Part shown: piece by piece, positions 34,101 through 44,490 of the stretch
Layout: each line of letters opens with the position of its first letter
Numbering within the stretch: position 1 is the first letter of the stretch
Source of the DNA: Lactifluus volemus
Taxonomy: Eukaryota > Basidiomycota > Agaricomycetes > Russulales > Russulaceae
Length of the DNA stretch: 64,000 nt
Direction: 5' to 3'
NCBI GenBank assembly: GCA_022376515.1
Contig: WTXI01000003.1
Span: 1,674,001 to 1,738,000, forward strand
The notes under the pieces: generated by a model
Seen by the model: the letters and a program-made list of their open reading frames with translations, nothing else
What the model was told of the DNA's origin: nothing
Database searches by the model: none
Translations under genes and position numbers: made by a program

Positions 34101-37100
34101 TTGATTTTCTGTGGGTTGCGCCAGTGTTGTAGGTTAGCATGATCTGTGAAGACCAAGACTTCGTGCTGCGCTCCCAGGAGGAGGTGTCTCCAGTTCTCCA
34201 GTCCCTTGACTACCGCCATCAGTTCTCGATCGAAGATGTTGTAGCCGCGTTCCGCCTCATTCAAGGTTTCGGAGTGGTAGGCCACTGGTCGTTGTTTCCC
34301 ATTGTCATCGCGTTGGTAGAGGATGGCCCCTATCGCATACTGAGAGGCGTCAACCTCCAGTTCAAACTGTTTGGTCTCGTCTGGTCGGAAGAGCACCAGG
34401 TCGCTGGTGACGATATCGATTAGTTTGTTCAACGCGTCTGTGCACTCTTGCGTCCATTTGAATATCTGCCCCTTTTTAAGGAGGTTCGTGAGGGGTTTGG
34501 CGATGTGAGCGAATCCTTTGATGAAGGGTCTCTGGTACCCTAAGACTCCTAGGGTGCTTCGCACTTGGGTCACAGTCGACAGCTGTCGCGGCCATGTTGC
34601 TAGTCCACTTCGCTTGGTCGGATCTATGCGGATGGTTCCATCTTTCACGTAGATACCTAAGTATTCAACCGCGTCCTTCTCAAACTCGCACTTGGGGAGT
34701 TTGAGGAATAGGCTGTGATCGTGGAATACTTGTAGGACTTTCTGTGTTATTAAGCGGTGGCGGGCTGGGTCTTTGTTTGTGGCTATCAGGAAGTCGTCCA
34801 TGTACCCGTGGCATTCCCCAGGGAACTCATTGTAGATGGGTTTAAAGGCCCTGTCCGCCATGCGTTGGAAGGTGGCTGGGGAGTTGTTCAGTCCGAATAA
34901 CATGACGTTAGGGTGGTATAGTCCGAAGGGAGTTTTGAAGGCTGCTTTCCAGCGGTCCTCCTCTTTGATGCGTATATTGTGGTACCCTGATTGGATGTCG
35001 AACTTGGTGAACAGTTCCTTGCCACTGAGCTCCTCCATGATCTGTTCTATCCTTGGCATAGGGTAGACGTCTCTTACTGTCCATTTGTTGACTTCTCGAT
35101 AGTCTTGGATGGGACGGAGGCTGCCGTCTTTCTTTTTGATGAAGAACCAGGGTGTCGACCAAGGGGAGTTGGATTTTTCGATATAATTTTTCTGCTCGTG
35201 TTCGTCAATCCATTCCTTCGTGGCTTGTTTTTCCGCGGCGGTCAGGGGGTACACCTTGCAGTTAATAACGTCTGGTGCTCCCGGTTTGAGTTTGATTGCG
35301 TGGTCTTCTGGTCTGGATGGTGGGAATCGTTTCGATCCTTCCTCAGAGAAGACGTCGGCAAAGTCTCGGTATTGCGGGGGAATTTCTACTTTCTCTTTGT
35401 CTTTGTTCGCTTTTTCCGCCCACTGCTGCGCCATGTTGATTTTGCTGACGAGGATGATTTCGTCTCCTTCTTCCCAGGCAGGGTCCACACGTGCTCTTCG
35501 TACGATTATTCGTTCCTGTCTTTTCTTTACTCGGTCGTACCACTTGGCTTCCAGGCGCACTGGCGGTCCTTTCAACTGACTGGTTTCCCAGTCAAACTTT
35601 GGTTGGAACGTTTTCAGCCAAGGGTATCCCAGGATGATTCGGTCCGAGCCCAGGTTTGAGACATAGAAGTTCTGTACTTCTTCCTTGTCTCCTTGTCTGA
35701 TCCTGAGCTCGCAGTAATGGGTGAGGGCTCCTGCTGTGTTAGCGGAGCCATCGGCATTGGTGATGGTTCGGGGAAGGGGGAGTTTCTGGAGGGCGACGTT
35801 TAAGAAAGAGGCGGTGGAGGTGTCCATGAGGTTCTCTGTGGCTCCGCTGTCCACAAGGGTTTTTACTTCGGCCATTCGCTGCATGGATCGGTAGGGCACA
35901 TTCAAAATCATAGAATTCCGAGTTCTAATACCGATCCGATACAGTTCTATGGCTCTTTCCCAGGCCGGTGGGTTAGAGCCGCCTAAAAAACCCTCGTCTT
36001 TCAGCATACTATCCATGAGCTCCTCGCGTTGCTCTCTGGACATTCCTCTGACTTTTCCTAGGAAGTCTTTCTTGTCATCGTCCTCTTCTGGTTCCTCACT
36101 TGGTTCCACGCTGGCTGCGGAGGCTTCTTTTGCCACTACACGCTTGGGCGCGGTTTTCCAGGTGTTCGTCCTTCCCTTCTTTTTGGGGCAGACCCTGGCC
36201 ATGTGTCCGGTTTCTTTGCAGAAGAAGCAAGCCCCTTTCTTCATGAGGCTGTCCTTTTCTGCATCTGTCATGGCGTTGACTTGGACATTGTCTACGTCCA
36301 TGGCGTCAGAGCGTCGGTCCTTCTGTCTGTTCTTGGCGCGGTCTTGCCAGGTGCGTCTGCCGTCTTTGCTTTCTTTGTACTTTTTGACCCGCTCCTGGAA
36401 TCCGTGCGCGCCCCACTCCACCCATTTGGCTTGTTCAGCTCTAGCCGCGTCCGCCCACTGTTGGAAGGTGCGTGGAGCTGGGTTAATGTGGTAGAGGGCA
36501 TTGTGTAGCGCTTGTTGGAGCCCTTGTCGGAACATGATGATGGTCCCCTTGTCCTGAAGGCTTCTGTTTGCCTTCCTGGCGAGTTCCATGAAGTCGCTGA
36601 TGTAGGTGTCTAGTTCTCCCCCCTTCATCTGAAGGTTAGAGAGGTTCTTTTCTGCGTTCTGTTCTGCTGCCGTGTCCTGGAATGCGCTCCTGAATTCATC
36701 TGCAAAGGTGTCCCACAGCCATTGGTTGTCATAACCAACTGGGTTCACATTTCGCGTTGTGACGTTGTGGAGCCATTGGACCTGGGTCCTATTCCAGTTG
36801 GCAACCTTGGGTCCCTTGATGTAGGACAGGCAGTTGGCGACTCTTTGGTAGGGGAGGGCGAAGGCGTAGTTGAAGGTGTTGTTGAGGCAAAAAAGGTTCC
36901 ATTCGTCCATGAAATCGTCCGCTTTCTGTCTATCTCCATCAAAGATGGTGGGTGGTCGTCCAGTGGGTGCTCCCATGAGGTAGCCTGGCCCTGGCATTGG
37001 TCCTTGTGGTAGTCCACCTCCTGGGGGTCCACCTCCTGGGGGTCCGACCGGAGGCCAGCCTGGGGGTCCTCCTCCATGAGGCGGGCCTTGAGGCGGTCCC

Positions 37101-37411
37101 TGCGGTGGGCCTTGAGGCGGTCCTTGAGGCGGACCTGGGGGCGGTGCTCCCCCCTGGTTGAGCACCCATCCTTGGCCGACGACTGGGGGAAGTGGTCCTT
37201 CTCCCCTTATCGCTCGGTTGGCTGTAACCGTTGGTGCTTCGGTCATGGTTGCCCTGACTTGTATCGGTTCTGGTTCTATCGTGATGGCGTCCACCTGTTC
37301 TGCGAGGTGGGTCATCGGAGTGTTTGCTGGTAAATCATCGTTGTATCGGGTGGGTACTGGGATCAATGTTTCGTTGTCGGGAAATTCTATTCTGAGGAGG
37401 GTCGCGCTCAT
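31127..37411 (-). CDS. Gypsy gag-pol polyprotein with chromodomain and C-terminal extension (2094 aa)
   Basis: Domains in order: Pro/Gly-rich start, gag (FNYAFALPYQRVANCLSYI..), zinc knuckle CFFCKETGHMARVC (about residue 392), protease VDSGATENLMD (about 519), reverse transcriptase with IQDYREVNKWTV, FTKFDIQSGYHNIRI and catalytic YMDD (about 867), RNase H (FELEVDASQYAIGAIL, about 1017), integrase HHCC zinc region (about 1219-1260), DDE core (ALDLITDLP; SDQDPRFT; DGQSERTNQ), and a chromodomain EYEVDQILDMRW...WKGYSEAHDTWEP (about 1584-1640). A further 450 residues follow, with Pro/Ser/Asp-rich text and a second Cys/His cluster CNLCRKLGHVGARC (about 2014-2027). The frame is uninterrupted, so gag and pol are made as one protein. 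It may still be active. Confidence 0.95.
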   Translation of the reverse strand: MSATLLRIEFPDNETLIPVPTRYNDDLPANTPMTHLAEQVDAITIEPEPIQVRATMTEAPTVTANRAIRGEGPLPPVVGQGWVLNQGGAPPPGPPQGPPQGPPQGPPQGPPHGGGPPGWPPVGPPGGGPPGGGLPQGPMPGPGYLMGAPTGRPPTIFDGDRQKADDFMDEWNLFCLNNTFNYAFALPYQRVANCLSYIKGPKVANWNRTQVQWLHNVTTRNVNPVGYDNQWLWDTFADEFRSAFQDTAAEQNAEKNLSNLQMKGGELDTYISDFMELARKANRSLQDKGTIIMFRQGLQQALHNALYHINPAPRTFQQWADAARAEQAKWVEWGAHGFQERVKKYKESKDGRRTWQDRAKNRQKDRRSDAMDVDNVQVNAMTDAEKDSLMKKGACFFCKETGHMARVCPKKKGRTNTWKTAPKRVVAKEASAASVEPSEEPEEDDDKKDFLGKVRGMSREQREELMDSMLKDEGFLGGSNPPAWERAIELYRIGIRTRNSMILNVPYRSMQRMAEVKTLVDSGATENLMDTSTASFLNVALQKLPLPRTITNADGSANTAGALTHYCELRIRQGDKEEVQNFYVSNLGSDRIILGYPWLKTFQPKFDWETSQLKGPPVRLEAKWYDRVKKRQERIIVRRARVDPAWEEGDEIILVSKINMAQQWAEKANKDKEKVEIPPQYRDFADVFSEEGSKRFPPSRPEDHAIKLKPGAPDVINCKVYPLTAAEKQATKEWIDEHEQKNYIEKSNSPWSTPWFFIKKKDGSLRPIQDYREVNKWTVRDVYPMPRIEQIMEELSGKELFTKFDIQSGYHNIRIKEEDRWKAAFKTPFGLYHPNVMLFGLNNSPATFQRMADRAFKPIYNEFPGECHGYMDDFLIATNKDPARHRLITQKVLQVFHDHSLFLKLPKCEFEKDAVEYLGIYVKDGTIRIDPTKRSGLATWPRQLSTVTQVRSTLGVLGYQRPFIKGFAHIAKPLTNLLKKGQIFKWTQECTDALNKLIDIVTSDLVLFRPDETKQFELEVDASQYAIGAILYQRDDNGKQRPVAYHSETLNEAERGYNIFDRELMAVVKGLENWRHLLLGAQHEVLVFTDHANLQHWRNPQKINRRVARYIPRLAEYNYKLIHKPGKYNKADHLSRRPDYDQGKDDNQDVTVLPNSVFVRAISLSSLEERVFEAQSRSPAELLSWLELHPHMHKRDDIWFHDNKPVVVVDNPLRREIVTHYHNHQTAGHPGIFYTYLLVTRDYWWPDVKQFVKNYVQGCAVCQATKSHTTKPKIPIFPITTERNAAPFETIALDLITDLPLSKGYDSILTITDHDCIKAAVFLPCNKTIDAPGVASLYAEHVFPHYGAPRKVISDQDPRFTANFAQELCRILGSAQNLSTAYHPQTDGQSERTNQWLEQYLRIYGNYEQDDWATWLPMAQYIQRSWPNATTNKTPFELLMGHTPSLPDHPITTNVPLLEDRQRTLERVREQAQRSIRAAQNTLQRYAQRKKGQRNYRPFHEGEKVWLEGTNLKTTHPTAKLSNKWHGPFLVTKVVSPVVFKLQLPASWKIHDVFHASLLSPYKETEEHGENFEEPPPDLIEGETEYEVDQILDMRWNGGKNNRKRQYRVRWKGYSEAHDTWEPEGNIRAPDCLKEFIRRHPKKALAKDIKEKPKRRGRVVIRSIQISSPMPPSSNNSSPTSPTTPRRPVAVYSPEDRDFLAAIAQVDVQVIQDLLMGRDTSPVSEAPSSPHYVPATPSETAVDDDDDIQEIPRLPTPPRARVMTPIPERTIPTPAGFHHYEEDDPHDYSFTIKDAESGGLVEMEFVKFAMRDDSYITGYTRTGEGPFEAPLNARSHPDKQTGHDDLVLFHPTHVFRRTVDDALRQLGDPGLTAEVQRYRWTVEEKERLKLEGRKLGQNLSALRKKHEDSIRRLGTTGTTTRLLPFILSDRADIRGPPPRHFNSPPPVVVPGAPPPPPRPLPNEETRQQVGGPRMRRGAGSSEEERPRRTTKKPYTSVRNMKGKKKATEWQPPNTRCNLCRKLGHVGARCWTPHVNCPRKGGECLIGTGHENYKSHRCPAAWAKDAKADYDAEQNWYSDDYDDDVHNLDPSFWEC

Positions 37412-37763
37412 ATTGCAACTGCAAGTTCGCTGACTTCTGAGGCAGTTCTGGCAAAGGGATGAGAATCTAGGCGCCGTCGTGTTCTAGTTCCGGGTCAAGC
37501 GTTTCCAACAGGATCGTCTCGCTTCTGTAGTCTTCTAGACTGTCGCTCAGGATCTCGTCTGCTTGCTCGATGGTCTGAGCAAGTTCGTGGAGTTCCGTCT
37601 GGAGCCTTCACTTCTTTTCACCTGTAGCTAGGTCGAGTAGAAGGAGTACTGTGTAGTATTCCTGCTCCGCGGAGATCCGGATGGCAAGTGCCTCTACCAG
37701 ATGTTCAATGCGGTCGTTTGGGGGTTCTGCCACCTTTCAGTGGTGTGTGGGAGCTTGGACTTA

Positions 37764-38210
37764 TGTTAGGGACTAGCTGTTCCTAGTTCCTAAGATAGGA
37801 TCAAGTTGGTTCAGGAGGGACCAACAGAGACGCGAGTCAAAGTTGGGTCTAGCTAAGTTATAGCACTTAGAGGGCTTCAAGAGGAAGAGGGATCACGAGG
37901 GGGATTTGTGAGGAGATTCAAGAGGCTAGTATTGGAGAGAAGTCCAAGCTGGAGAGCAAGGACACAAGTCGAGGGGTCTTATATACTGTACAGGGCAAAG
38001 GGCGAGTGACATCAGTAATGATGTCATGAGCCTGGGTCTAACTACGACGTCATCGAAGTTCTAGGCTAATGATGTCATGGGAGTCACTGTGAGTCATGAA
38101 CATGCTGTTCCGTGTCGTACAAGGTGAGGCTCTGTCCGTAAGCGAGAATGTAGATGGAAATGAAAAACATGAGGTAACAGGGAGGCAAAGGTCCAGACAA
38201 ATCCGTAACA
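37764..38210 (-). repeat. Gypsy 5' LTR
   Basis: Same length as the 3' LTR; about three single-base differences. The leader 37412-37763 lies between it and the polyprotein start. Confidence 0.93.
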
Positions 38211-38215
38211 CCACC

Positions 38216-40742
38216 TGAAGGGGCTGAACCAAGCCTTTCTGTTTGACGTCAGTGAACCAAATGGGAGAACCGTACGTGAGAATTGGAAGGATTACCGCGA
38301 GGTAGACTTTGCGCCAGTTAGCGAAGTCCAAACCCCAAATAGAGTTGCCGAGGACCCCCAGGGCCGCTAGGGAGGAGCGTGCTCTGGAGGCCATAATGGA
38401 GACGTGTTCTTTCCACGAAAGCGTGGGGTTGAAGTAGATACCGAGGTAGCGAACCACCTTGGAGGTTTTGACTGTGTACTCACCGTTGGAGGGATCCCGG
38501 AGAGCGAGGCGAGTTAAATGAGGGCCAAAATGGCGTTCGACATGGCGGGAGCGGAAGACCATGAATTCCGTCTTCTCCAGGTCGAGCCGGAGCCCCACAT
38601 CAAATAGCCAGGAAGCTGCTTGCTCGTACAATCGCGCAGCCTTCGACGCCGCAGAGCGGTACGTTTCCCCGCTGGCAGTGATGCAGCCGTCGTCAACATA
38701 TAACTGGAAGGAAGTGAAGGGGGAGGAGTCCGAAGAGTTAAGGAGAGTGAGGAGGGGGGCCGTATAAATAGCTGAAAGAATAGGCGAAAGAGGCGAGCCT
38801 TGAGGGGTGCCGTAAGAGAGTGACTGGGGGTCATGGGTATACCCGTTGAACGAGAGCGAGGCCAAGCGATCGGAAAGGAAGGAAAGAGTCCATTGGACCA
38901 GGGAGGGTGGGAAACCGTAGGTGTGAAGGAGGTGTGCAACCCGGGCAGGGTTCAGGTTGTCGAAGAAACCCTGGATGTCGAAGAAGATGGTTGCAGCAAC
39001 GTGTCCGGCCTTGAGGCAGGACTGGGCTAGGTGGGCCAAGTGTCCGGCACCATCCACAGCGCTGCTGTAGTCCCGGGAGCCGAATTGGAGGGGGGGGAGG
39101 ATGCGGTAAGTGTTGAGGTCGGCTAGGAGGCATTTGGTGACTATCTTCTCCAGGAGCTTGCCGGCACATTCCAGGAGGCTGATGGGTCTGTAGGCCTTAG
39201 CCAGGGAGTAATCTGGCTTGCCCGGTTTGTGGAGGACGACAACCCTGGCCCTTTTCCAAGGGTGGACTCCAAGGGAGAGAGCAGCCGAGAAGAGAGTAAC
39301 GAAGCGTGAGGGGGAAGCGGCGAAAGCCCATTTGAGAAGTTTGTAGCCGATGCCGCTAGGGCCAGGGGCCGAGTTGTTGGAGGTGGGCGCCAGTGCCGAA
39401 TGAATTTCGAAAAGAGTGACAGGGCCATGATGCCGGGCGGGTAAAGGAGGGGGGTCCGAAGGGAGTGTGACGGCCTTCCCGGGGGGAAGGGGCGGAAAAA
39501 ACTGGGATTGGAGGATGGTTGCCATGGCAGGTGGGTCGGTGGTTAAGGAGTGTGTGGCAGAGTCAAGAAGAGGGGGAATGAGAGAAACCGAGCGGCCGTG
39601 CCGCCAACGGGCAGCTTTCCAGAGGTTATCCGGAGAGCAGTGGTCAAGGAAGTCGTGAGCGGCATCTCGCTTGGCCTTTGTAATGGTGGTGCGGAGGGCA
39701 TGGTAAAGAGGTGCGCGAAGAGGAGGTGGGGCCTGTTTCCAGAGAGCGAGAGCGGCGGAGCACTCTTGGTTCCACCACCGGGCCCCCCGGGGGTCCGGGG
39801 TTGAATGGCGGTCGAAGAAGTCCGAGCAGATCGTGTCGATGTCCTGTAGGAGGCGATCGGCTTCCGTGGAAAGGTCAGTGGTCGAGGTGATCGGGGGTGT
39901 GATCGGGAGGGCACGGAAGGCGTGTTGCCAGGCGTCTTCCATGTCGTCGATCACCTTGAACCCCGGGAGGTCCCGGGAGGGGGGGGAGGAAGAGGGGAGT
40001 GAAGGGAAAGAGTGGTGGAGAGAGCAGCATGGTCAGAGTGAAGAGAGAGATCGAAAGAGACGGTGATAGGAGAGAGATCGAGGGTGGCGGCGGCCAGAGA
40101 GTTAACGAGGAAGAGATCGAGTACAGAAGGTTCGTGTCCCGGGGGTCCTCTCCAAGTGTGCATACCATGAGGGTTCAGGCAGGTGAGGTCTTGTGACGTG
40201 AACCAGTCTTCTAAGAGGGGACCCCAGGAAGAAAGCGCATGTCCGAGAGGTGACCACATGGCGCTGTGAGTGTTGAAGTCCCCCACGACTAGGGTGGGGA
40301 CGGTAGTGTCAAGAGAGGAGGAGAGGAGGCCGTGGAGGCCGTGGCCCTGGTCTGGAACGGAGTGATAGAAGTTACAGAGTCGAAATGAGGGTGCGGAAAT
40401 GAAAGTGAAATCGACGGCCATGCCGGAGGGGGAGGAGAGGCCGTCGATCGATCGAAGGATCGGGGAGCAGGCGGACATGAGGGAGTGATGTACATAAACG
40501 AGGGTCTTGGCATGTTGGCCGGGTGTGAGAACAGGGCTGAGACAGGTCCATTTGTCATTGGCGGCCCCCCCAAGAACGGGGAGGCCATCAGGGTCTAAAT
40601 CAGAGCGAGAGGTGGAAACGTGGCCGAACCATGGTTCCTGGACGGCGAGGATGTGATGATCGGAAGTTTGGAGGAGGGCATGCATCATGTGATTGCGGCG
40701 GCGCATGTTCACCGACAATATCTTGATATGGTTTAAAGACAT
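38216..40742 (-). pseudogene. LINE ORF2, endonuclease and reverse transcriptase (frameshifted)
   Basis: The endonuclease frame (40742-39951) has VQEPWFG, VVGDFNTHSAMW and SDHAALS, the usual APE-type acid and His residues. It runs out near 39980 in a GGGGGGG tract (plus strand), after which the reverse transcriptase is in the next frame: AYRPISLLECAGKLLEKIV, DIQGFFDN, GTPQGSPLSPILSAIY and catalytic YVDD. A one-base change in the homopolymer explains the break. The RT is then cut at 38215 by the gypsy element. The ORF2 ATG overlaps the ORF1 stop. Confidence 0.88.
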
Positions 40743-43700
40743 TGGCGACGGGCAGCCGCGCGTTCAAATTTGAGCCAACGTTGTTCCTCTGGCGACAAAG
40801 CAACAAGTTCGGAGGGGGAGGGGCCATCGGGCCAAGAGGCAAGAGCATGGACGTGGGCCGGGAAATTGGACGCGTCTATCAGGTTGATGTCATGGAAGAT
40901 CGGGATAGGGCGGGGTCTGGAAATAGCAGAGATTGGCGCGGCCTCTGGTAGAGCACTAGAGGTGGCAGGTACGGGTGAGGACGGGGGTGGGGCCGCTTCA
41001 TTATCGGAAGGGGTCGGGAGACAGTAGGCAGCTCTGAGAGGGCAGGAGACGTCGAGGGCGGAGTGGCCAACCGGTGAAGGGCCTTTCCCGGACTTTCGCT
41101 TGGCTCGGGTACAGTTGAGGCAGGTGGATTCGCAGTGACAGGTCGATGGTTCTTTGTGAGAATGAAGGTTGGGGCAAAGATTGGCATGTTGGTCGAGAGA
41201 GTGGGGGCCACCACAGCGGGGGCAAATGGTCTTGGTTTCAGGGACGCGGCAACGTGTAGCCTGGTGACCCAAAGCCCAGCAGCGAGTGCACTGTTGGAGA
41301 GTAGGTCGGGCTTCAAAGCGTTGTGCAGTGACTTGTTGGCCAAAGAGGGCAGGAGGAGAGCGAATGAGGGAAGGGACGGTTTTCCCATCGGGATCAACTA
41401 GACTGAGGAGGATGGAGGAGTGTCAAGCGAAAAAGTTAATATCCTTCTTCAACCAGCGAGGGGCGGCGAGGAAGGTGATGCCGGAGCAAACAGGGTTGGA
41501 TTCCAGTTCCCGGCGGATGTCTTGTTCCGAAGGAAGGTTGCCATTTTCATCCCGGATGATCGGGACCGCATTCAGAAGGACTCGGACAGAGCCTTTCTGT
41601 GGGGCGAGGAGGCAAGGTGGGAAAGGATCTGTGAGGATTTTCCGGAGGCGAAATATTGCTTCCAAGGGAGGGGAACCGGCAAAAGTGAGGACAAAGTTGT
41701 GTGAATTGGGGCCTTGCCAGCGTCCGGCAAGGAGGGAGACACCATCGGAGGGTACTGTGGATTGACGGATGGCTCTCTGGAGGTCCCTGGTGATCGTCCC
41801 TTGGTCGCCCCGTTTGGGCTCTTGGAGCAGGACAGGGGAGGTGCGGATGAGTAAGTAGTTGGTGGTGAGAGAAGGAGGGGGGGGCTTGGCGGGCTGTGAT
41901 TTCTGAGTGAGAGGTTTGGTAAGGTAGAGATCGACGATGGCAGGGATCATGAGGTTGGTGTTAGTCAGTTTTTTGCCCCATTTGGCATGGTAAGCGGCCA
42001 GAAGCTGGGCGCGGGACATCTTGAGTGTTGGGGAAATCGAATCGGGCACGAAGAGGGGCTGACAGCCGAGAACGGCGTGCAGCGTGCGCTGGGACCCTGA
42101 GACGGGATTGCCAACGCCCGCGGCTCCCTGAGGGCCCGCCGGCATGGACAACGCCTGCTCCTCGTTGGGGGCGGGCGCCCACAGCCGCCCATTACGATAC
42201 CATTCACTTTCTACAGACAAATTCCCTTTTACCTTAGCATAGTTTAGTTCACCCGAGCACATGGCAATGCCCCGCCTCGTGCACACTAAGATCGAGCGGC
42301 CGTCTTGGCACTAAATCCATTCAGTCCGTAGCACACACACTAGACTAGTTAAATACCAAAATACGAGACTGGGGGATCGAGGACGCGTCCCACATTCTTT
42401 TTGCTCTGCGCCGCCTCTCCCGCTCGTTCCGCTCCCGCACGCGTGTTCATTTGCCGCGTCTTCACTCTCGTTTTCGACACCATTGAGAAGGTCGTCCTTA
42501 GTGAGTACGGAGGAAGGTGGGGGGGACTGAGATGATGGTACAGGAGGGCTGGTTTGACATGTGTTGGACCGTTGCGTCGCAGTCTGCTTCCCTTTCCCTT
42601 TCCGGCGGCCATGGACAGCACTGATCCAGGGGCCTGTGGGCGAGTAGGCGTCATCCACCTCTGGGGGCGGCGGCCGGGGGGCGATGGACAAAACGGGTGG
42701 AGGGGCAGTTGTAGATGTAGGTGGTGCGAGGGCAGGGGGGAGGGGAGGGAAAGAGTGATCGTCGATGCGTGCGACAGGGGAGGAGAGGGGTCGTCCCATC
42801 CCGTGGGTTGGGGGAGGGACGGCACAGCGGTTTGCGGAGGCTCTCCATAGTCCATTTCGAAGTCGGGGCCGAAGTCAGGGTAGCCCTCGAGCACTTCTAC
42901 TCTGAAGTCAAGGTTTTTCACCTTGGATGAGAGCGACGAGAGGTGAGCCATGATTTCAGAGAGGCCTGGGACAGAGGAGGTTGTAGGGAGGGGAACAGGA
43001 GGGTCTGCAGGGAGAGGAGCCAAAGGGAGGGGTTGGAAGGGTTGTACGGTCGAGGTCTGGTCGGGGGAGGCTGGGGGGATTCCCGGGCCCAGGAGGAAAA
43101 GAGCAGGGGGTTCGTCCGGGGGCAGATTGGAGACGCCTGAGGAGTGTGATTGGGGGAGGGGTGAGCAGACTGGGTCCGGGATGGGGGGCACGCGAGGGGG
43201 TCAACGCGATGGGTCTTACGTGAGGATTTGGCAGCAGATTTCGGAGGAGGGGGTAGCGCCTGGACTGCAGCGATGCGGGCTGCTTCCTTAGCCTCCTGGG
43301 CCTCGATGCGGAGTTGTTGTTTGTATGCAAGAAATTCGGCGTCCATCTGTTGGCGAAGAGAGGCACGGTAGGCCTCGTACTCTTCAGAGAGTTCGCGAGA
43401 AGCTTGTGTTTGTAGGCGGATAAATTCATCTTTGTGGAGGGCAGTCACCTGGGCCCGTGCGTCATCCAGGGACTCGCGGGTTAGTGAGGCAATAACGGTG
43501 CGGCGTTCCTCCTCCACCAGGGAGGGGATCACCCGATCAGAGATGTGTTGAGCCATGTCGGAGATCCAAGACTTGAGTTCTGGGTGGGAAGTGTCAGAAG
43601 GGAGTCCGAGGACATGCCCAATCAATGCAGCTTTAATTTCCGTGAGTTGATCGGCGATCCAGCAATCGGCGAGTTGGGAAAGGTCCCGGTGTGCAGCGTT

Positions 43701-44360
43701 GAAAACAGACGTATGTGCTACCTGGACATCGTGACCACAGGACATGAGGGCAGCGTGGAAACGTTGTTCCACTGAGGCAGTGTTGCAGTCCTCGAGGCAG
43801 CGCATACACAGCGACCAGTGGGCAGGGTCAGTGGTGAAGGAGGAGAAAAAGGAGTTGATTGCGTGGGTGCCGGCAGCGGTAGCGGCAACGGAGGTCTCGA
43901 GTTCAGGAGAGGGGTGAGGGAGAGGATGGGTGTCATTGGGGAGTTCAGGGTTGAAAGTCATGCAAGAGCGGCGCATGCCGCCATGGATTTGGAGGATGAT
44001 GTTGGCCGCCACGCGGAACCAGAGTTCTCTGGGGACGGCAGAGTCGGGGGAGGAGGAGGGAGTGGTGAAGCCATGGCTGAAAAACTCCCCGAGGCGTTCG
44101 AGGGCCGCTCGGGTGACGCTGCCATTGGCGGTTACGTCGAAAAAGGAAGAAGGAGGGGTGGGGAGGAGGTCTATGGTAAAAGAGGGGAGGGAGGTAGCTC
44201 CGGTGACGAGGTGCACGTCTCCGAGGCCCGGAGGGACAGGGATGGGCAGGGAAGGATGCGAGGGGTGTAGGGAATAGGAAGAGCGGGGGGTTCCCCAGAG
44301 GAAGGAGGTGGGACAACGGGGTCCATTGGAGGAGGAGGAAGGAAGAGGGGACGTTGACAA
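40733..44360 (-). pseudogene. LINE ORF1 (gag-like), multiply broken
   Basis: N-terminal 400 residues (44360 to about 43200) are Ser/Pro-rich, then helical and charged (EYEAYRASLRQQMDAEFLAY). Two frame changes are needed near 43195 and 42800, both at G/C runs. A solo LTR sits at about 42025-42337. Then KMSRAQLLAAYHAKWGKKL continues to a TGA at 41423-41425, after which the same frame goes on (SILLSLVDPDGK) into CCHC-type zinc knuckles CTRCWALGHQATRC, CPRCGGPHSLDQHANLC and CHCESTCLNC. The final stop TAA overlaps the ORF2 start. Confidence 0.8.
42025..42337 (+). mobile_element. Solo LTR fragment in LINE ORF1
   Basis: GCTGACAGCCGAGAACGGCG.., GAGGGCCCGCCGGCATG.. and AAGATCGAGCGGCCGTCTTGG match the reverse complement of the 7100-7530 LTR, and less closely the copia LTR. 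Its right end ..CACACACACTA agrees with the copia LTR end. It splits an otherwise continuous ORF1. Exact ends and TSD were not resolved. Confidence 0.7.
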
Positions 44361-44490
44361 AAACGAGTACAGACAATGATAACAGAGTCAAGTGGTAGGG
44401 CGTTGAGGAAAGCAGAGTCAGGTCGCAAGATACCAGGTGGGTTCTGACTAGGGATGGTGGTGGTAAGAGGTCAAGGAGCTGGGAGAAATT

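Larger units (their letters stand above)
30644..38210 (-). mobile_element. Ty3/gypsy chromovirus-type LTR retrotransposon, complete
   Basis: LTRs 30644-31090 and 37764-38210 (447 bp each, TG...CA) are bordered by CCACC at 30639-30643 and 38211-38215. One long ORF fills the interior. The polypurine tract (GATGGGAGGTAA on the minus strand) is at 31091-31102. The region just inside the 5' LTR (TAAGTCCAAGCTCCC on the minus strand) does not begin with the TGG of an ordinary tRNA primer-binding site. The element interrupts LINE ORF2. LTRs differ at about three sites by eye, all C/T or A/G. Confidence 0.93.

Noticed and set aside
31157..37433. Many plus-strand ORFs opposite the gypsy polyprotein
   Set aside because: Shadow frames of the 2094-aa ORF; no motifs.
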